Below are positions 1 to 11,929 of a stretch of 64,000 bases of DNA, in pieces. How positions within the stretch are numbered: the first letter of the stretch is position 1; every line of letters starts with the position of its first letter. The notes under the pieces were generated by a model. That model saw nothing but the letters and a program-made list of their open reading frames with translations. It was not told the DNA's origin and made no database searches. The position numbers were made by a program, and so were the translations under genes. The stretch is from Calliphora vicina (lineage: Eukaryota; Arthropoda; Insecta; Diptera; Calliphoridae): NCBI RefSeq assembly GCF_958450345.1, contig NC_088783.1, positions 104,403,302-104,467,301 of the forward strand, given 5' to 3'.

Positions 1-481
1 ACAGATTTCTATAATTGCGTATAGAAATCTGAATTGTCACCTGACATTTTACATTATTTTATACTTATTAATACCATAATCTCAAATAAGATAAATACGA
101 TCAATTTCACTCGATATCATAGGCTGTGGTTCGGCAGCTGATAAACATTTCTAGAATTACGTAACTGCAAAACAGAGAATGGATTACCAACTGCCATTTT
201 AAATTATTTAAACCGCTTTAATACCGAATGGATGGATTAAGTATCAACATAAGGAACGTTAATATGTAGTTACAATATATTCAATTATATTTAATCAATT
301 GTGCATAAAAAGTAAGAAATTTAACCTAGTATTACACATAAAGAAACATTTTCAATAAATTTGTTTTAATATTGGTGGCCCTGGTAATAAATATTTCATA
401 GATTCTTCTTAAAATATAAATAAATATTTTCAAATACATAACAGTCAGTAACAAATAATAATAAGAGTGAGAAAAACTTAC
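1..481. other. AT-rich non-coding sequence, probably intron of the 482-596 gene
   Basis: Immediately downstream (minus strand) of the splice donor at 481-480, so at least part of it is probably intron. I see no conserved coding segment, RNA gene or clear repeat in it. Confidence 0.4.
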
Positions 482-596
482 CATCTTCAGAGGGTTGACA
501 AGAATCATCGAATACTTCTTGACATATAACCGAAGTTGAAGGAGAAGCACTACCCAAACGACTTGATGAAGATGTTGAAGAGGATGATGTGGCCAT
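482..596 (-). CDS. First coding exon of a possible Cep164/WW-domain protein (partial)
   Basis: On the minus strand an ATG at 596 opens 38 codons plus one base, ending at a strong donor (GATG then GTAAGT at 481). The first 20 residues are Ser/Thr-rich. The end of the exon (residues 27-38: CQEVFDDSCQPS then ED) resembles the acidic segment just before the WW domain of Cep164-type centriole proteins, where the next residue is usually Glu; the split codon (G..) allows that. The rest of the gene would lie left of the window. The splice site and clean start are seen directly. The family call is inferred from a short match and is weak. Confidence 0.45.
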
Positions 597-1678
597 ATTG
601 GTTTAATAAAGTTTACTTCAATGTATTTTTAGATGAGTGGGATTTATTTTGCAAATATTTTTTTTATTTTTTTTTCTTTGTTTTTCTATGATTAATTTTA
701 AAGCATTTTATTACTTAGAATTGTAAAAAGTTTTCTTTTTGTTTTTGGTTTATTTTTACCGTAATTCGCACACACACACATACACACACTTATGAGTAGA
801 CTAAGTTGATTTAAAATGGTTGCAGAGAAAAAATTGATTTTCCCTTATTCTTGCTTTATTTTTGTATTTCTATTTTTTTTTGTTTGTATTATTTTTTGTG
901 TATTTTCTTTTTTATTTTCTTTTCAAATTTCCTTTTTTATTTTTGTGCAATGTTGACCTAAAAATAACAACAACAAAATATTCGTATGAAAATAATTACG
1001 ACAACGACTGCCATGATGATGATGATGATGAGAAGAGGAAGAGAAGAGTCAAAAACAGTAGAGAATATCTAACGGTATTTTCAATACAACTCATATGAAA
1101 TTGTGGTGTATGCTGCACACAAACAACTACACACATTCATACATACAACAACAACAAAGAGAAATATTAGAAGAATAACAAAAAAAACAGGAATGAAAAT
1201 AATATGATTTTATAGAAATATACAAGAACAACAAACAACTGGCAGCCAGCAGCAGCGCAAAAAAAAGCAATATTTTTTCGAAGTTATCAAAAAGGATACG
1301 ACGAAAAGCTTTGCTAATGTAATGTATGTACCCGCATGTATTTACAGTGGGATGGGAGCAGGTTTTTGCTGTTAAGTATTTTTCTATCAAATGACACCCG
1401 TCCTTTTTGGATACAAACTGCAATCAATCTTTTATGATTTATTAAAATAAATATAATTTTTTTTAATTTAAAAACAATCGTGTAATATTTAAAGTTCAAG
1501 ATTATTTTAAGGACATTTGCAAAAAAAAAATTTCGTGTTTTATGTTTTTACTCTTATAAATTGTACGTCATTATGCAAAGGCAATCTGAGAAGTTATTTC
1601 CAGGATTCAAACAACACGTGCAAATGATGAAATTGTTTTATCGAAAATCATCTTCAGCGATGAGACCCATTTTTTGAT
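597..1678. other. AT-rich upstream region with simple repeats
   Basis: Contains a CA-type microsatellite (about 770-790), long T-rich runs and a GAT-rich tract near 1014-1032. Short open frames here are low-complexity with no recognisable domain. It may hold the promoter of the 482-596 gene, but no core promoter motif stands out. Confidence 0.4.
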
Positions 1679-2051
1679 TAGGGTTCTATATCTGAAACAA
1701 AAAGTCGACTTTTCGACTTTTTCTCTTTTTAAAAAGTCGACTTTTCGAAAGTTCGACTTTTTAGTTATTATTTACATATATTAGCATACAGTACAAAAAA
1801 TACAAGTGTACCAAATTGCAATAGTTTTAGTATAATGTTGCAATTAAATATTTTTTTTAACAATCTAAAAAGTCGACTTTTATCGACTTTTCGACTTTTA
1901 TCGACTATTTTCGATTCCAATCGACTATTCGACTTTTGAGAAAACATAATCGATTGTTCGACTTTTTTCCGACCAAAAAGTCGATTTCGACTTTTCGATT
2001 TTATTCAGGAAAAAGTCGATTAATCGAACAATCGACTTATAGAACCCTACT
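1679..2051. mobile_element. MITE with TAGGGTTCTATA termini and iterated TCGAC palindromes
   Basis: The ends are inverted copies: TAGGGTTCTATA at the left and TATAGAACCCTA at the right. The interior is built from many copies of AAAAGTCGACTTTT-like palindromes. The TIR start (TAGGGTTC) is shared with the better-preserved element at 7875-8663, which has an 8-bp target duplication, so a hAT-type non-autonomous element is likely. No matching 8-bp duplication is visible here (left TTTTTGAT, right CTCCACAT). Degraded sequence of the same kind occurs near 22560-22690, 40315-40390 and 42355-42425. Confidence 0.65.
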
Positions 2052-2460
2052 CCACATGAGATCCCTGAGTGCGGAGTCCAATGAATCCTGCGGTGGACAT
2101 TTCCACGATGTAATATTCCATACATAATGGCATCTATAGGCATTTGAAACGAATAACAAAATGGAAGTGCACATTTCACTATATACGAATAAGGGATTAT
2201 AATTACGATGGTTAATGTCTTCAGATCAAATTGTGCCATTCGATTACCTATCCATTCGAACAAACTTTAATAATCCAAAATGCGAGTGCAAATTTCACTA
2301 TATATAATATGGGATTATTATTACGGTAGTTGATATCCAATTGACTTCTTTTTGTATTTATTCTTCAAAATGAGATGAAACAAATCAAGTCAACTTATAG
2401 GTAATTCTGAATAAAGCTCTGGAAATAGGTATATGAATGACAAGTCCAATTTATATATAT
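2052..2460. other. Non-coding, nothing recognised
   Basis: AT-rich sequence with short imperfect internal repeats (two similar segments reading 'aaatttcactatata' near 2172 and 2290). No gene or defined element seen. Confidence 0.4.
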
Positions 2461-2895
2461 ATTTTCCCATAGTTCCCTTTAGGAGCATAGGGCCTCAACA
2501 AAGGTTTTCCATCTGGGTTTGTCTTCAGCAATATATTTGATTTCGTTCCAGGATACACCAGCCTCCGCTGCTTGCATTTACACTAGGATGGACGACCTCT
2601 CCTTTGGCTTCCTTGAAGTGTCCACTCGATACCTTGTCTTGTGGTTTGCGTAAGGTATGTCCAAGCCACGACCATTTACGTCATTTAAAGAATCGGTGTC
2701 TGCCGAGTCCGTTCCCACAACTCATTGTTTGTGATGATGTTAGGCCAGTATATTCGCCGAATTCTACGCAGACAACTATTCACAAAAGTTTGGATTGTTT
2801 GCAGTTCACGGTTGTATGGGTTCCACGTTTCACATTTTGGTATCTCTGGATATAGTTGTAGATTTCCAAACAGAAGAGAGCACGCCGAATACAAA
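2461..2895 (-). pseudogene. 3' end of an RTE-like non-LTR retrotransposon (broken)
   Basis: Minus-strand translation in shifted frames gives the C-terminal part of an RTE/BovB-type polyprotein: a CETWNPY segment, LQTIQTFVNSCLRRIRRIYW, NELWERT, then (another frame) KWSWLGHTLRKP, a basic QRRGRP patch, and SWNEIKYIAEDKPRWKTFVE before a stop. These blocks are in the order known for the region after the reverse transcriptase in this clade. At least two frameshifts break the frame, and the RT domain itself is absent, so it is a dead 5'-truncated copy. A short AT-repeat tail follows at about 2455. Confidence 0.75.
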
Positions 2896-4632
2896 TTTCT
2901 GCACGGTATTAATCACATCATACATACAAAAATAAATAATTAGTTTTAGTCGTATTTCAGCTCTGTATGGAGAAAGACTTGCGCGTCAGAGCCATTTTTC
3001 GCGTCTCACTCACGCGTTAATGTTTGGCGTAAACTAACGGTACCGTTTTACGGTTTCTCGAAGTTTACTTTAGCCTCATGCTTTCGTTTTAGTTAACCTA
3101 CAACTTATACTTTGATACATATGGTGGAGTACCTAACAAAATTCGATTTGGAAATTGGTGGGGCCATAAAAGTTCTAAGTTAGATGTTACATAAGCCATA
3201 AGTCGATTGGCAGTTTTTGGACGAGGCTCTTCTTAGGCTTACGCCGTAAATGAAGATGGTGGAGGCCATACAACTTAGAAGGAAGAAGAAGAAGCTCTTC
3301 TTAGGCGTATGCTGTAATTGGTGATGGTGTTAGGAATATATCAGTGGCAAATTATTATTCTGTTAAGTTAGCAACTTAAAACTTAACGAACAAATCAATT
3401 CGTCTGAATTCGCCGTATTTATACGCCTTGATCAATGAGTAAGGTTGTCATCCTATTTAATATTTATAAACCGACCATGCAGCCATATGCTCCAGGAGGT
3501 CGTCGTCCATGAATTACAACCGATCGTCAAAACCGATAAAAATTAACCCAATTAAGATATCAGGAGATTTCAATGAAGAACTTAGTGTTCCCACTGCTAG
3601 CTGCAGATTAATTGAATCATATTTGTTAGCCAGACGCATGCAAACCATTAATACCAAAATTCAACAAAAAGAAACGAATTGACTTTACAAAGCGTTTCCT
3701 TCATTGGTCAATTGAACAATGGGCTAAGGAGCAGTGAAGTAATGAAAGCAGATTAAATTTGTTCGGCTCCGGCGGCTTAGATTCTGTTCAACGGCCACCA
3801 AATCAGAAATATTAGTTGCTACACAGAAAACAGATTAGATATAGAATATGAAGTCTACATAAACATTCATTATGTTGCTAGAATCGTAAAAATATATGAA
3901 TATAATCGAATCATTCGATTAACAACTACTTTGTCTTTCACAACAAATCTGTTTTCTCTGTGCAGAAAACATATATAGAATTTTCCTTATAAAAAATGGA
4001 CCTACCAACTAATCCTTTAAATGGACGGAAAGAAAACATGGTGCATGGGTTACAACTTTTCAAATCGAGAGGATTTTCCCAATAACTCACACTTAATAAC
4101 ACGTCAAGATTAGAAACCGATGATGAAATCAAAAAGAAACAGTTCTTGAACGTTGTTATAGCGTATAGCAGAGATTTCTGGAGTCATAAATGCACTGCGA
4201 ATACCAAAGTAAGGTGCCTCTTGAACCCTAGTATGTTCTCTACTGAATAGAGAAGAATTGGGAATGAAAATTCGGCGTCAAAGTCGTGGAACGTTTAAAT
4301 AGCGACTCTGTCACAGAGACCTGCGCCGAACGGCTGTAAGCCGGCTGAGCCGACCCGCCGATAAATTTTCAAAGTCGGCTGGAACATAGCCGCCGTTTAT
4401 GATAAAAGTTCCTTAGTAATTTCATAAAATTTTCAGAATTTCACTTTTTCAATTTTAAATATTTTAGAATTTGAGTAGTTACTCTTTAGTCGGCTGACAG
4501 TCGAAGTGAAATAACAAAAAATCAATAGGAATGGAAACTATAAGTAGATATTTGAATCCACTAAACTAAGCCCCTAACAAAATGTTTCAATAGTTTCGGT
4601 GAACTTGACTTTTTGTACGATTTTGTACCATA
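2896..4632. other. Intergenic sequence without recognised genes
   Basis: Includes repeated segments around 3225 and 3295 (both contain 'gctcttcttaggc') and a GC-richer patch at 4318-4400 (GCCGGCTGAGCCGAC). The segment 4525-4625 is repeated, diverged, at 5215-5305, so the repeat at 4633-5212 is flanked by related sequence. No gene found. Confidence 0.4.
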
Positions 4633-5212
4633 AACAAGTAAGAGTGCTATTTTCGGCTGTGCCGAATCTTATATGCCCTTTACCAAATTATCATTCAAAA
4701 TACAAATTTTAATATTTTTAGGTAAACAAAATTTTTTATTTTTTTCCTAAATTGTTTTTTTCCTTTTTTGGAAAAAAAAATTTGTTTGGTTAAAAAAATA
4801 TTCGGTTTAAAAAATATTTTTTCCGATGTTGACCCATTGTAGGTCCAACTTACTATGGCCTTATATACGTCGTTGCAAAGGTCTTTGAAATATCTATCAT
4901 TAGATATCCATATTGTCTATATTAATGACTTAGTAATCCAAAAATAGGTAAAAAAAATCGAGGTTGTCGATTTTGCTGATTTTAAATAGGAAACTTCTCG
5001 AAAGCATGCCTGACAGAATTATTGAATATTTAAATATCTGAGGTCTTCAGAAAATATATTTCAACAGACAGATAGGCGGACATGGCTTAATCGACTCCGC
5101 TATCTATAAGGATCCAGAATATATATACTTTATAGGGTCGGAAAATTATATTGTGGAAATTACAAACGGAATGACAAACTTATATATACCCTTCTCACGA
5201 AGGTGAATGGTA
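4633..5212 (+). repeat. Foldback-family repeat, single arm
   Basis: Starts AACAAGTAAGAG and passes through the palindrome TTCGGCTGTGCCGAA, an A/T homopolymer core, then conserved text including GGATCCAGAATATATA, ending at CTTCTCACGAAGGTGAA. The same sequence recurs at 6980-7634, 8712-9430 (inverted), 15292-15963 (inverted), 16274-16538, 17976-18320, 30734-31219 and 46503-47524. No coding capacity. Family name unknown to me. Confidence 0.85.
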
Positions 5213-6979
5213 TAATAATGGGAATGTCAACTATAAGTAGACGTGTGATTCCACTGAATCAAACCCATAATAAAATGCTTCAATCGTTCCGGTGAACTAG
5301 ACCCTTTTAAGAGATGAATTATGATGGTACGAATTCAAACGATCTCAAACGCAATCGTGAATAAAAAAATTCAACAGCTAATATTAATGCATGATAGATA
5401 GACTTATTGCTTCTCGCTCATCCAAACACAAGCCAGAGGTCTTACACAGATGAGTTACGATGGTATACAACTCAAATGAAAGATTTTAGAAATATTTATT
5501 CCCAATCGTTCAGAGTTTTTGTGTCGTTTTGCAACCTTGTACCGAACATAAATCTTCCGTAATAACCCACAGCTTAAGAAGTAGAGATTTACCACAAATA
5601 ATCAACATTGATGTCCTTAAAAAATCACGAAATAGGTTTCACTGATGTAGTCATCCTTAACATTTGTTTTACAGACAATTATTTTCTTCCTCCCACTGTG
5701 CAACGGGTGTAGAATTGTAAAATACTTGTGTGCGTGTGTACGTTGCTGTATGTATTTGTCTGTATGTAATAAGTATTAGAAAACACACAGCGCATTGACA
5801 CCAGGATATAACACAACTACTGGTAAAAAACAGGCTACAAAGGATACAGATTTTTTCTTGTTTTTAGGAAAACTTTTTCTTTTTTTTTTTCATTTAATTT
5901 TAGAAAATTATTTCCAGTTAAGTTTTCATACGGTTTCTTTATTAAATTTGCAGTTTTTTTTTTGTATAAATTTAATTGATTATAATAATTTATTGGTGAA
6001 ATTAATAGAATTTAAGGTTTTATTTAAACATTTTATTGATTTTTCCAAAAAAAATATTTCTTTTTGCTTATGACAAGTCAAAATAGTTTAATTTTCTTTA
6101 GGGTTTCTTTTAACCTTAACTTGGATGTTTAATATTTTTTTCCTTTAAAATAAACTTTTCTTAAAAAAAGAAATTTGTTTAAAATACATAATTAATTTCA
6201 ATTTAATTATGCCTCACTTTTAATTTTATTATATATTTTTTCACTATGATGCATTTACTTTTGTTTTTTAATATTAATTTCCGACCAGCTGGTAGCTTTG
6301 CTAAAACCGTACTGATTTCATTTTGTGTAAGGCCTGTTTTGTTATACAGGACATTTATTATTTCGTCGTTTTCGTAATTGTGAGAAAGCTTTTTCCTGCA
6401 TTGTCAGTTAGTTGTCAGTATGAAGAATAGAGCTAAAGCTTTAACGGAAGTAGTCAGATTTTCGAAAACATGTGTTTTTTGTTTATGCCTTATGATTACC
6501 TAATTTTTGTTTTTGTTTTGTTGTTTTCTTTTTCAGTTTCTCCATTAACTTAGCAACTGTTATGTGAATATACACAGACATTCAGACAATTACATATAAT
6601 GAAGAATAGAATGAAAGATTTTTATTTAACACCCACACATCCGAAATCAACCCCCATTTACAAATAACGCCACAAATTGGGCAAGGGTTGTTTTAGTTGT
6701 TTCATTAAAATAATAATAATAATAATAACAATGTTGAAGCCTTTGAAAAGTAAACAAACTGTTTAACAATAATTTAATGTAATAGTTACATTGTTATAAC
6801 TAATTACAACTTATTTGACCATCATTTTTTTTAATTACTTAAAATGACTCTGTCAATTTTTAGCGGTACAAAAATAACGAATTTAAATTATTCAAAAATA
6901 TGGTAACATTTTATAGAAGAATAACAAACTGTTTTTTGTAATTGGTAGTACAAACAGTTTGGTTTGTTCCCATTGAATT
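5213..6979. other. AT-rich intergenic sequence
   Basis: Begins with sequence related to 4525-4625. T-rich runs at 5845-6080 make a long but low-complexity open frame. An (AAT)n microsatellite lies near 6708-6728. No gene or element recognised. Confidence 0.4.
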
Positions 6980-9430
6980 ATATTCGGCTGTGCCGAATCT
7001 TATATATCCTTCACAAAATTATACTTCAAAATACAAATTTTAAATATTTTTAGGTAAACAAAATTTTTTTTATTAAAGTAGTTCTTATCATTTTTTAGAA
7101 ATTTTTTTTTTCAAATTGTAATTTTAATTTTTTTTAAAATTAAAAAAAAAAATTTTTGTTTAAAATTTTTTTTTTTTTGTAAAAAAAAAATTCTTTTTAA
7201 AAAATATTTTTTCCGATTTTGACCCATTGACATATATATGTCGTTGCAAAGTTCTTTGAAATATCTATCATTAGATATCCATATTGTCTATATTAATGAA
7301 TTAGTAATCCAGATATAGGTCAAAAATCGAGGTTGTCCTGGTTTTTTCCTCTTATCTCAGCCATTTGTGGACCGATTTTGCTGATTTTAAATAGGAAACT
7401 TCTCGAAAGCATGCCTGACAGAATTATTGTAGATTTGGATCCCGAAGATATCTGGGGTCTTCAGAAAATTGATTTCAACAGAGAGACGACGGACATGGCT
7501 TAATCGACTCCGCTATCTATAAGGATCCAGAATATATGTATAACTTTATAGGGTCGGAAAATTTTATTGTGGAAATTACATACGGAATGACAAACTTATA
7601 TGTATATACCCTTCTCACGAAGGTGAAGGGTATAAAAATGGGAAAAGGGAAAAAAACTCCCGGGGAATTTTTATTCATAATTGGGCTGATAGTACATAAC
7701 CCACTGTCTATATTTTTATCACGGTAAACGTCGAAATGGTTATCATGTATAGCCTCCATTTATTAGTATTATTACTTCGTTACGGTAAAATTGTTAGTGC
7801 TTTTGCTTAGACAACTTTGTCTTGACAACAAATGTCATTTATTGTTATGATAAATATTTGTCAAGTATAGACAGTAGGGTTCCTAATTTCCCGGACTTTT
7901 TTCATTCCCGGGAGGAAATTAAAAAATCGTTTCATTCCCGGGAATTCCCGGGAATTTTTAAACACTAAATTAAACCTAAAAGCAGACAATTTTTTTTCGA
8001 ATAAATTGACTTATAGTTTTACCAGGGTTTTAAAAGATGTATAAAATAACTGTATTTGGTTGTTGGTCCAGCCTTTATAAGGGTTTCTGATTTAATATTG
8101 ACATTTGATCGGTATTGCCACAGACGTAGTTTTCATCAGTTTGAAATCAATAAATTCATTGTTTAATTAAAAAACTTAAGAATTTCGACCATGTTAAATC
8201 TACAAAACATGCGTAGTTACAGAAATTTTTCAAATCTGATTGTAGATAAAGAAATTTGAACCACTATTATTGTTATTATTTTCTCTAAATATGAATAATG
8301 ATCATTGAATATCCCTAAAATATGTAGTTAATTCGTTTAAAAGCATAAACATTAAATTTGATTCATTCTTAATAACCAAATTTTTCTGCTGTGGCTTGAG
8401 TTGAGTGAACAAAATTCGGTTATTTCAATAGTAATACTTCTTTGCCATCTGACTATCTGTTGTTAGAACTGAAAAAATCTATCGATATAATAGAACAATT
8501 CAATTAGCAACAAATTTGGCCATCAAAACGTATCTGAATATAGTAACTTTTAGAAGAAAACTTATGAAGAAATTCCCGAAAATTCCCGACAAACATTTCC
8601 CGAAAATTAACAAAAAAATATTCCCGGGAATACCCGGGAAATTTTTCCCGAGTAGGAACCCTAATAGACAGGGATTAACAATTTATAATCAACAAATCAT
8701 ACTTCCATAATTATACACTTCACCTTCGTGAGAAGGGTATATATAAGTTTGTCATTCCGTTTGTAATTTCTACATTTTTCATTTCCGACCCTATAAAGTA
8801 TATATTCTGGATCCTTATAGATAGCGGAGTCGATTAAGCCATGTCCGTCTGTCTGTTGAAATCAATTTTCTGAAGACCCCAGATATCTTCGGGATCCAAA
8901 TCTTCAATAATTCTGTCAGACATGCTTTCGAGAAGTTTGCTATTTAAAATCAGCAAAATCGGTCCATAAATAACGGAGATATGAGCAAAAAACCTGGACA
9001 ACCTCGATTTTTGACCTATTTTTGATCTATATCTGGATTACTAAGTCATTAATATAGACAATATGGATATCTAATGATAGATATTTCAAAGTCCATTGCA
9101 ACGATGTAGATAAGGCTTACTATATATAGTAAGTTGGACCTACAATGGGTCAAAATCGGAAAAAATATTTTTTAACCCGAATTTTTTTTTCATCAAAAAA
9201 TTTTTTTGTCATACATTTTTTTTCAAAAAAAAAAATTTAATAAAAAAATTTTTTAAAAAAATTTGGAAAAAACTTTTTTTAAAAAAAATTAAAAAACAAT
9301 TTCAAAAAAAAAAATTAAAAAAAATTAAATTTTGTTTACTTAAAAATATTTAAAAAAATTTATTTTAAAGTATAATTTGGTAAAGGGTATATAAGATTCG
9401 GCACAGCCGAATATAGCTCTCTTACTTGTT
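6980..9430. mobile_element. Foldback element with about 650-720-bp inverted arms
   Basis: The left arm (6980-7634) and right arm (8712-9430) are inverted copies of the same repeat, both with the TTCGGCTGTGCCGAA palindrome at the outer end and the CACGAAGGTGAA motif at the inner end. The roughly 1.1-kb loop between the arms contains a complete hAT-type MITE at 7875-8663. This arrangement resembles FB elements in architecture; no sequence relation to Drosophila FB is claimed. No transposase frame is present. Confidence 0.75.
7875..8663. mobile_element. hAT-type MITE with 8-bp target-site duplication
   Basis: The element starts TAGGGTTCCTA and ends TAGGAACCCTA, a perfect inverted pair. It is flanked on both sides by the 8-bp direct repeat ATAGACAG (7867-7874 and 8664-8671), the duplication length of hAT transposons. 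Subterminal DNA on both sides contains many CCCGGGAATT palindromes. At 789 bp with no transposase frame it is non-autonomous. It sits in the loop of the foldback element and is younger than it. A remnant of similar sequence is at 12400-12470. Confidence 0.85.
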
Positions 9431-10499
9431 TTATTTAAATATTACTGGCAATATTGCAAGCTCAAATTTGACATCTTAGAATAACTAGAATGGCGACCCA
9501 CTCATTCACCCTCACAATCAGTAGATTTTTTTTGGTATTGAAAACATAAATGAAACCTGCCCAGCAGTTGTAGGAGAATATCCCCTACTAGGGATTTACC
9601 CTATTATTTAGGGTGACAACTAGTTACATAACTATCTACGTGACTAGTTATTTTAACACCTGCATTTTTGATTACAATGAAAGCTGCTCAGTGATTTAAA
9701 AACTTTTTTTTGGAAATAATTCGGTCTTGGGAACTATTGGAGATATTGTTACGAAATTTCACATGGTTTGAGCTGGGGTGTTTTTACGTTTGTTCAGCTT
9801 CTTAGCGCTAATGGGGGCAAGTACGTAGCCCCTCAAAGTTGGTCACCTCGGGTCAAAAATCCATTTATGATCCGAATGAACTGAAACTTTGAATATAAAT
9901 AGTCCTTGAGAAGATCTACAAAAAATGCGCTTACAAGTGTAGGTTATTTCTATTAGTTGAAGAGATATTCAAGTTTATTGAATTATATTTTATATTTTGA
10001 ATATATGTATATAAAAAAACTTACAAACTTGTCAAATGGGGCAAGGTTTGTGGAACTTCTGAGGAGTAAATAAAGGCTTTTTATATAAGTATTTGATATT
10101 GTTGAAAACATTATGACTTGAGGATTGATATTTTAGTAAAATTAAATAATTTTATAAAATGCTAGATTACATGGGATGTACTGCAAAGAGCACAAACATG
10201 TGAAATAAACCAAAATATATAAATTGGAGTCAGCCAATTTATATATGTCACTAATCAGAGATTAGTGACATTCACCTACTATAAGGAATACATTGACTAC
10301 TTGCTAAATGCTGGGTATTTATCCTAAAAATCAGATAAATATATGGTAACACTTAGTGGTAAATACAATAATTAATGATAATACAGTGCATGTAATTCAC
10401 CACGGCATCATCTAAGGCTACCAGGCATGGAAAATTGAGATTTTGAAATGGTAATTAACTTTAATCTAATGATTTTTTTATGTTGAGATTAAAAGAAAA
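9431..10499. other. Intergenic sequence, nothing recognised
   Basis: AT-rich; includes a patch near 9565-9615 with repeated short blocks such as CCCCTACTAGGG. No gene seen. Confidence 0.4.
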
Positions 10500-10800
10500 T
10501 CCAGTCGCTGATATACTCTTCAACATCTATGTTAAAAAGGGCTTGTTGAATTGCAAGAGTAGTTACATTATTGAAACCCTCTATGCCCAGGGAACCTGCA
10601 TTGTGTATTGTTTAATTTCGAGATATATCTTTATAACTCTTAGATGAAAGTATAATTGGTAGGCGTGCTGGCTGCTTGAGAGCCGTGTTGTGCCTTCTAA
10701 TCGTTGCCTTATATGAGTGTCGATGAGTCTTTCCAAAGTTTTAAGTTGGGAAGATGAAAGTATAATTGGACGAAAGTCCTTCGCATTCTTTTGCCAATTT
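10500..10800 (-). pseudogene. Non-LTR retrotransposon reverse transcriptase fragment
   Basis: Minus-strand frames give an RT block (KDFRPIILSSSQLKTLERLI, then LSSSQHAY) and, after a frameshift, a motif-A-like block (SLGIEGFNNV) followed by AIQQALFNID. These are hallmark blocks of Jockey/I-superfamily reverse transcriptases. The catalytic Asp normally in FLDIEGAF is replaced in this copy and the frame is broken. It abuts an RNase H fragment on the opposite strand. Confidence 0.7.
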
Positions 10801-11250
10801 TGACAAGTCATGAAGACTACTATGGCAATGAACAGGCAGACCAATTAGCCAGACTGGGATCTATTTTGTATATCTTTAATGAGGTTTCAGTTTCAATTTC
10901 ACTGGGGACTATTAAAAGTATTATCTTTAGACACTTTCTTAGAAAGGCTGAGAACAGATGGCGCAACTTAGATACATGTAGGAAGTTAATATGGCCCTCT
11001 TTTAACGAAAAACTAACTATGAAACTGATAACCCGTTATAGGTTGCTGGCAGTACTGGACGCTAGGCAAGCATGCAAATCGCCTTTGACGCAATTTTTAC
11101 GACCATTGTGGCAGCTGTAAGGATAGGGAAAAAGAAGAATCGATTTTCCACCTTCCTGAGTGTAAAAAGGCATAAATTTCTGGGCATCTACATACTGAAC
11201 AACATTGATAAGATAGCTGGGTCTAAACTTAATGACATATTGTGATATCT
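10791..11250 (+). pseudogene. Non-LTR retrotransposon RNase H and C-terminal fragment
   Basis: The plus-strand frame from 10791 contains HEDYYGNEQADQLARLGS, the last conserved block of a retroelement RNase H domain. It is followed (with a frameshift near 11100) by a CGSCKDREKEESIFHLPEC zinc-knuckle-like segment of the type ending I-, R1- and LOA-like polyproteins. Orientation is opposite to the RT fragment at 10500-10800, so the original element was rearranged or two copies are joined. Confidence 0.7.
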
Positions 11251-11294
11251 CACGGCTATAGGTTGGATCTAACTATTTCAACGTTCTAATATAC

Positions 11295-11925
11295 TGTTAC
11301 GTTTTAACCTTTGCAAAACGTTGGTTTATTTCCTTTAAATAAACCGGATACTTTTGATTGCAAATAAATGCCGTTTAGTAGTTTAAAAATTGCAACAACT
11401 TTTTATTTATTTAAAATGTACAACAACAGAATTAAATAGTCACTCAATGTTGTATTTTATACACGTTTATAAATTCTCAGAAATACAGACACACTTTATA
11501 ATGTACACGAATTCACTTGAAAAACACGGCACTCTTTAAGGCACTCAGTTGATGTTTATTCGAAAAGCGTCTCTGATAAACTCACTAACGACTGCAACCT
11601 CTGCCACTATTTATAACACTGCCATCTGCACTCTAGATTGCTCTTTAACTGTCAAAGTTCGAATATTCCAGATCTTACTAATACATACGCCATCTGTGGT
11701 GTACTTTCTACAATGTTCTTTAACTGAATATTCGAATTCGAATATACGGTCGCAGCTAACAGCGTTGCCAACTTACGATCAATGGTCAACTGAAAGCTTT
11801 TATTTAATAATGCCCACAGATATGTTACAGTTTGCTATTACAGCACTGTTATTTAAAAGCATTATGCTACTTTTAAATCAGCCCATAAAATCGTTATATA
11901 TGAATTCAAGTTCAATTTCGTAATA
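11295..11925. mobile_element. Probable solo LTR of a Gypsy-type element
   Basis: A 631-bp stretch begins TGTTACG and ends CGTAATA (one change from the perfect inverse CGTAACA). It is bracketed by the 4-bp direct repeat ATAC (11291-11294, 11926-11929). It contains TATA-like and AATAAA-like motifs and no long functional frame. The TGTTACG terminus matches the LTR at 52541, but the interior differs, so it comes from another family in the same broad group. Confidence 0.6.
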
Positions 11926-11929
11926 ATAC

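Noticed and set aside
862..1098. Open frame of 78 codons with Asp-rich and Lys/Arg-rich runs
   Set aside because: Starts at TTG, first half is translated poly-T, second half a GAT microsatellite; no domain.
5795..6073. 92-codon frame rich in Phe/Leu
   Set aside because: Translation of T-rich low-complexity DNA, no recognisable motif; not a credible membrane protein.
11549..11923. 124-codon plus-strand frame
   Set aside because: Lies wholly in the probable solo LTR and has no recognisable domain.
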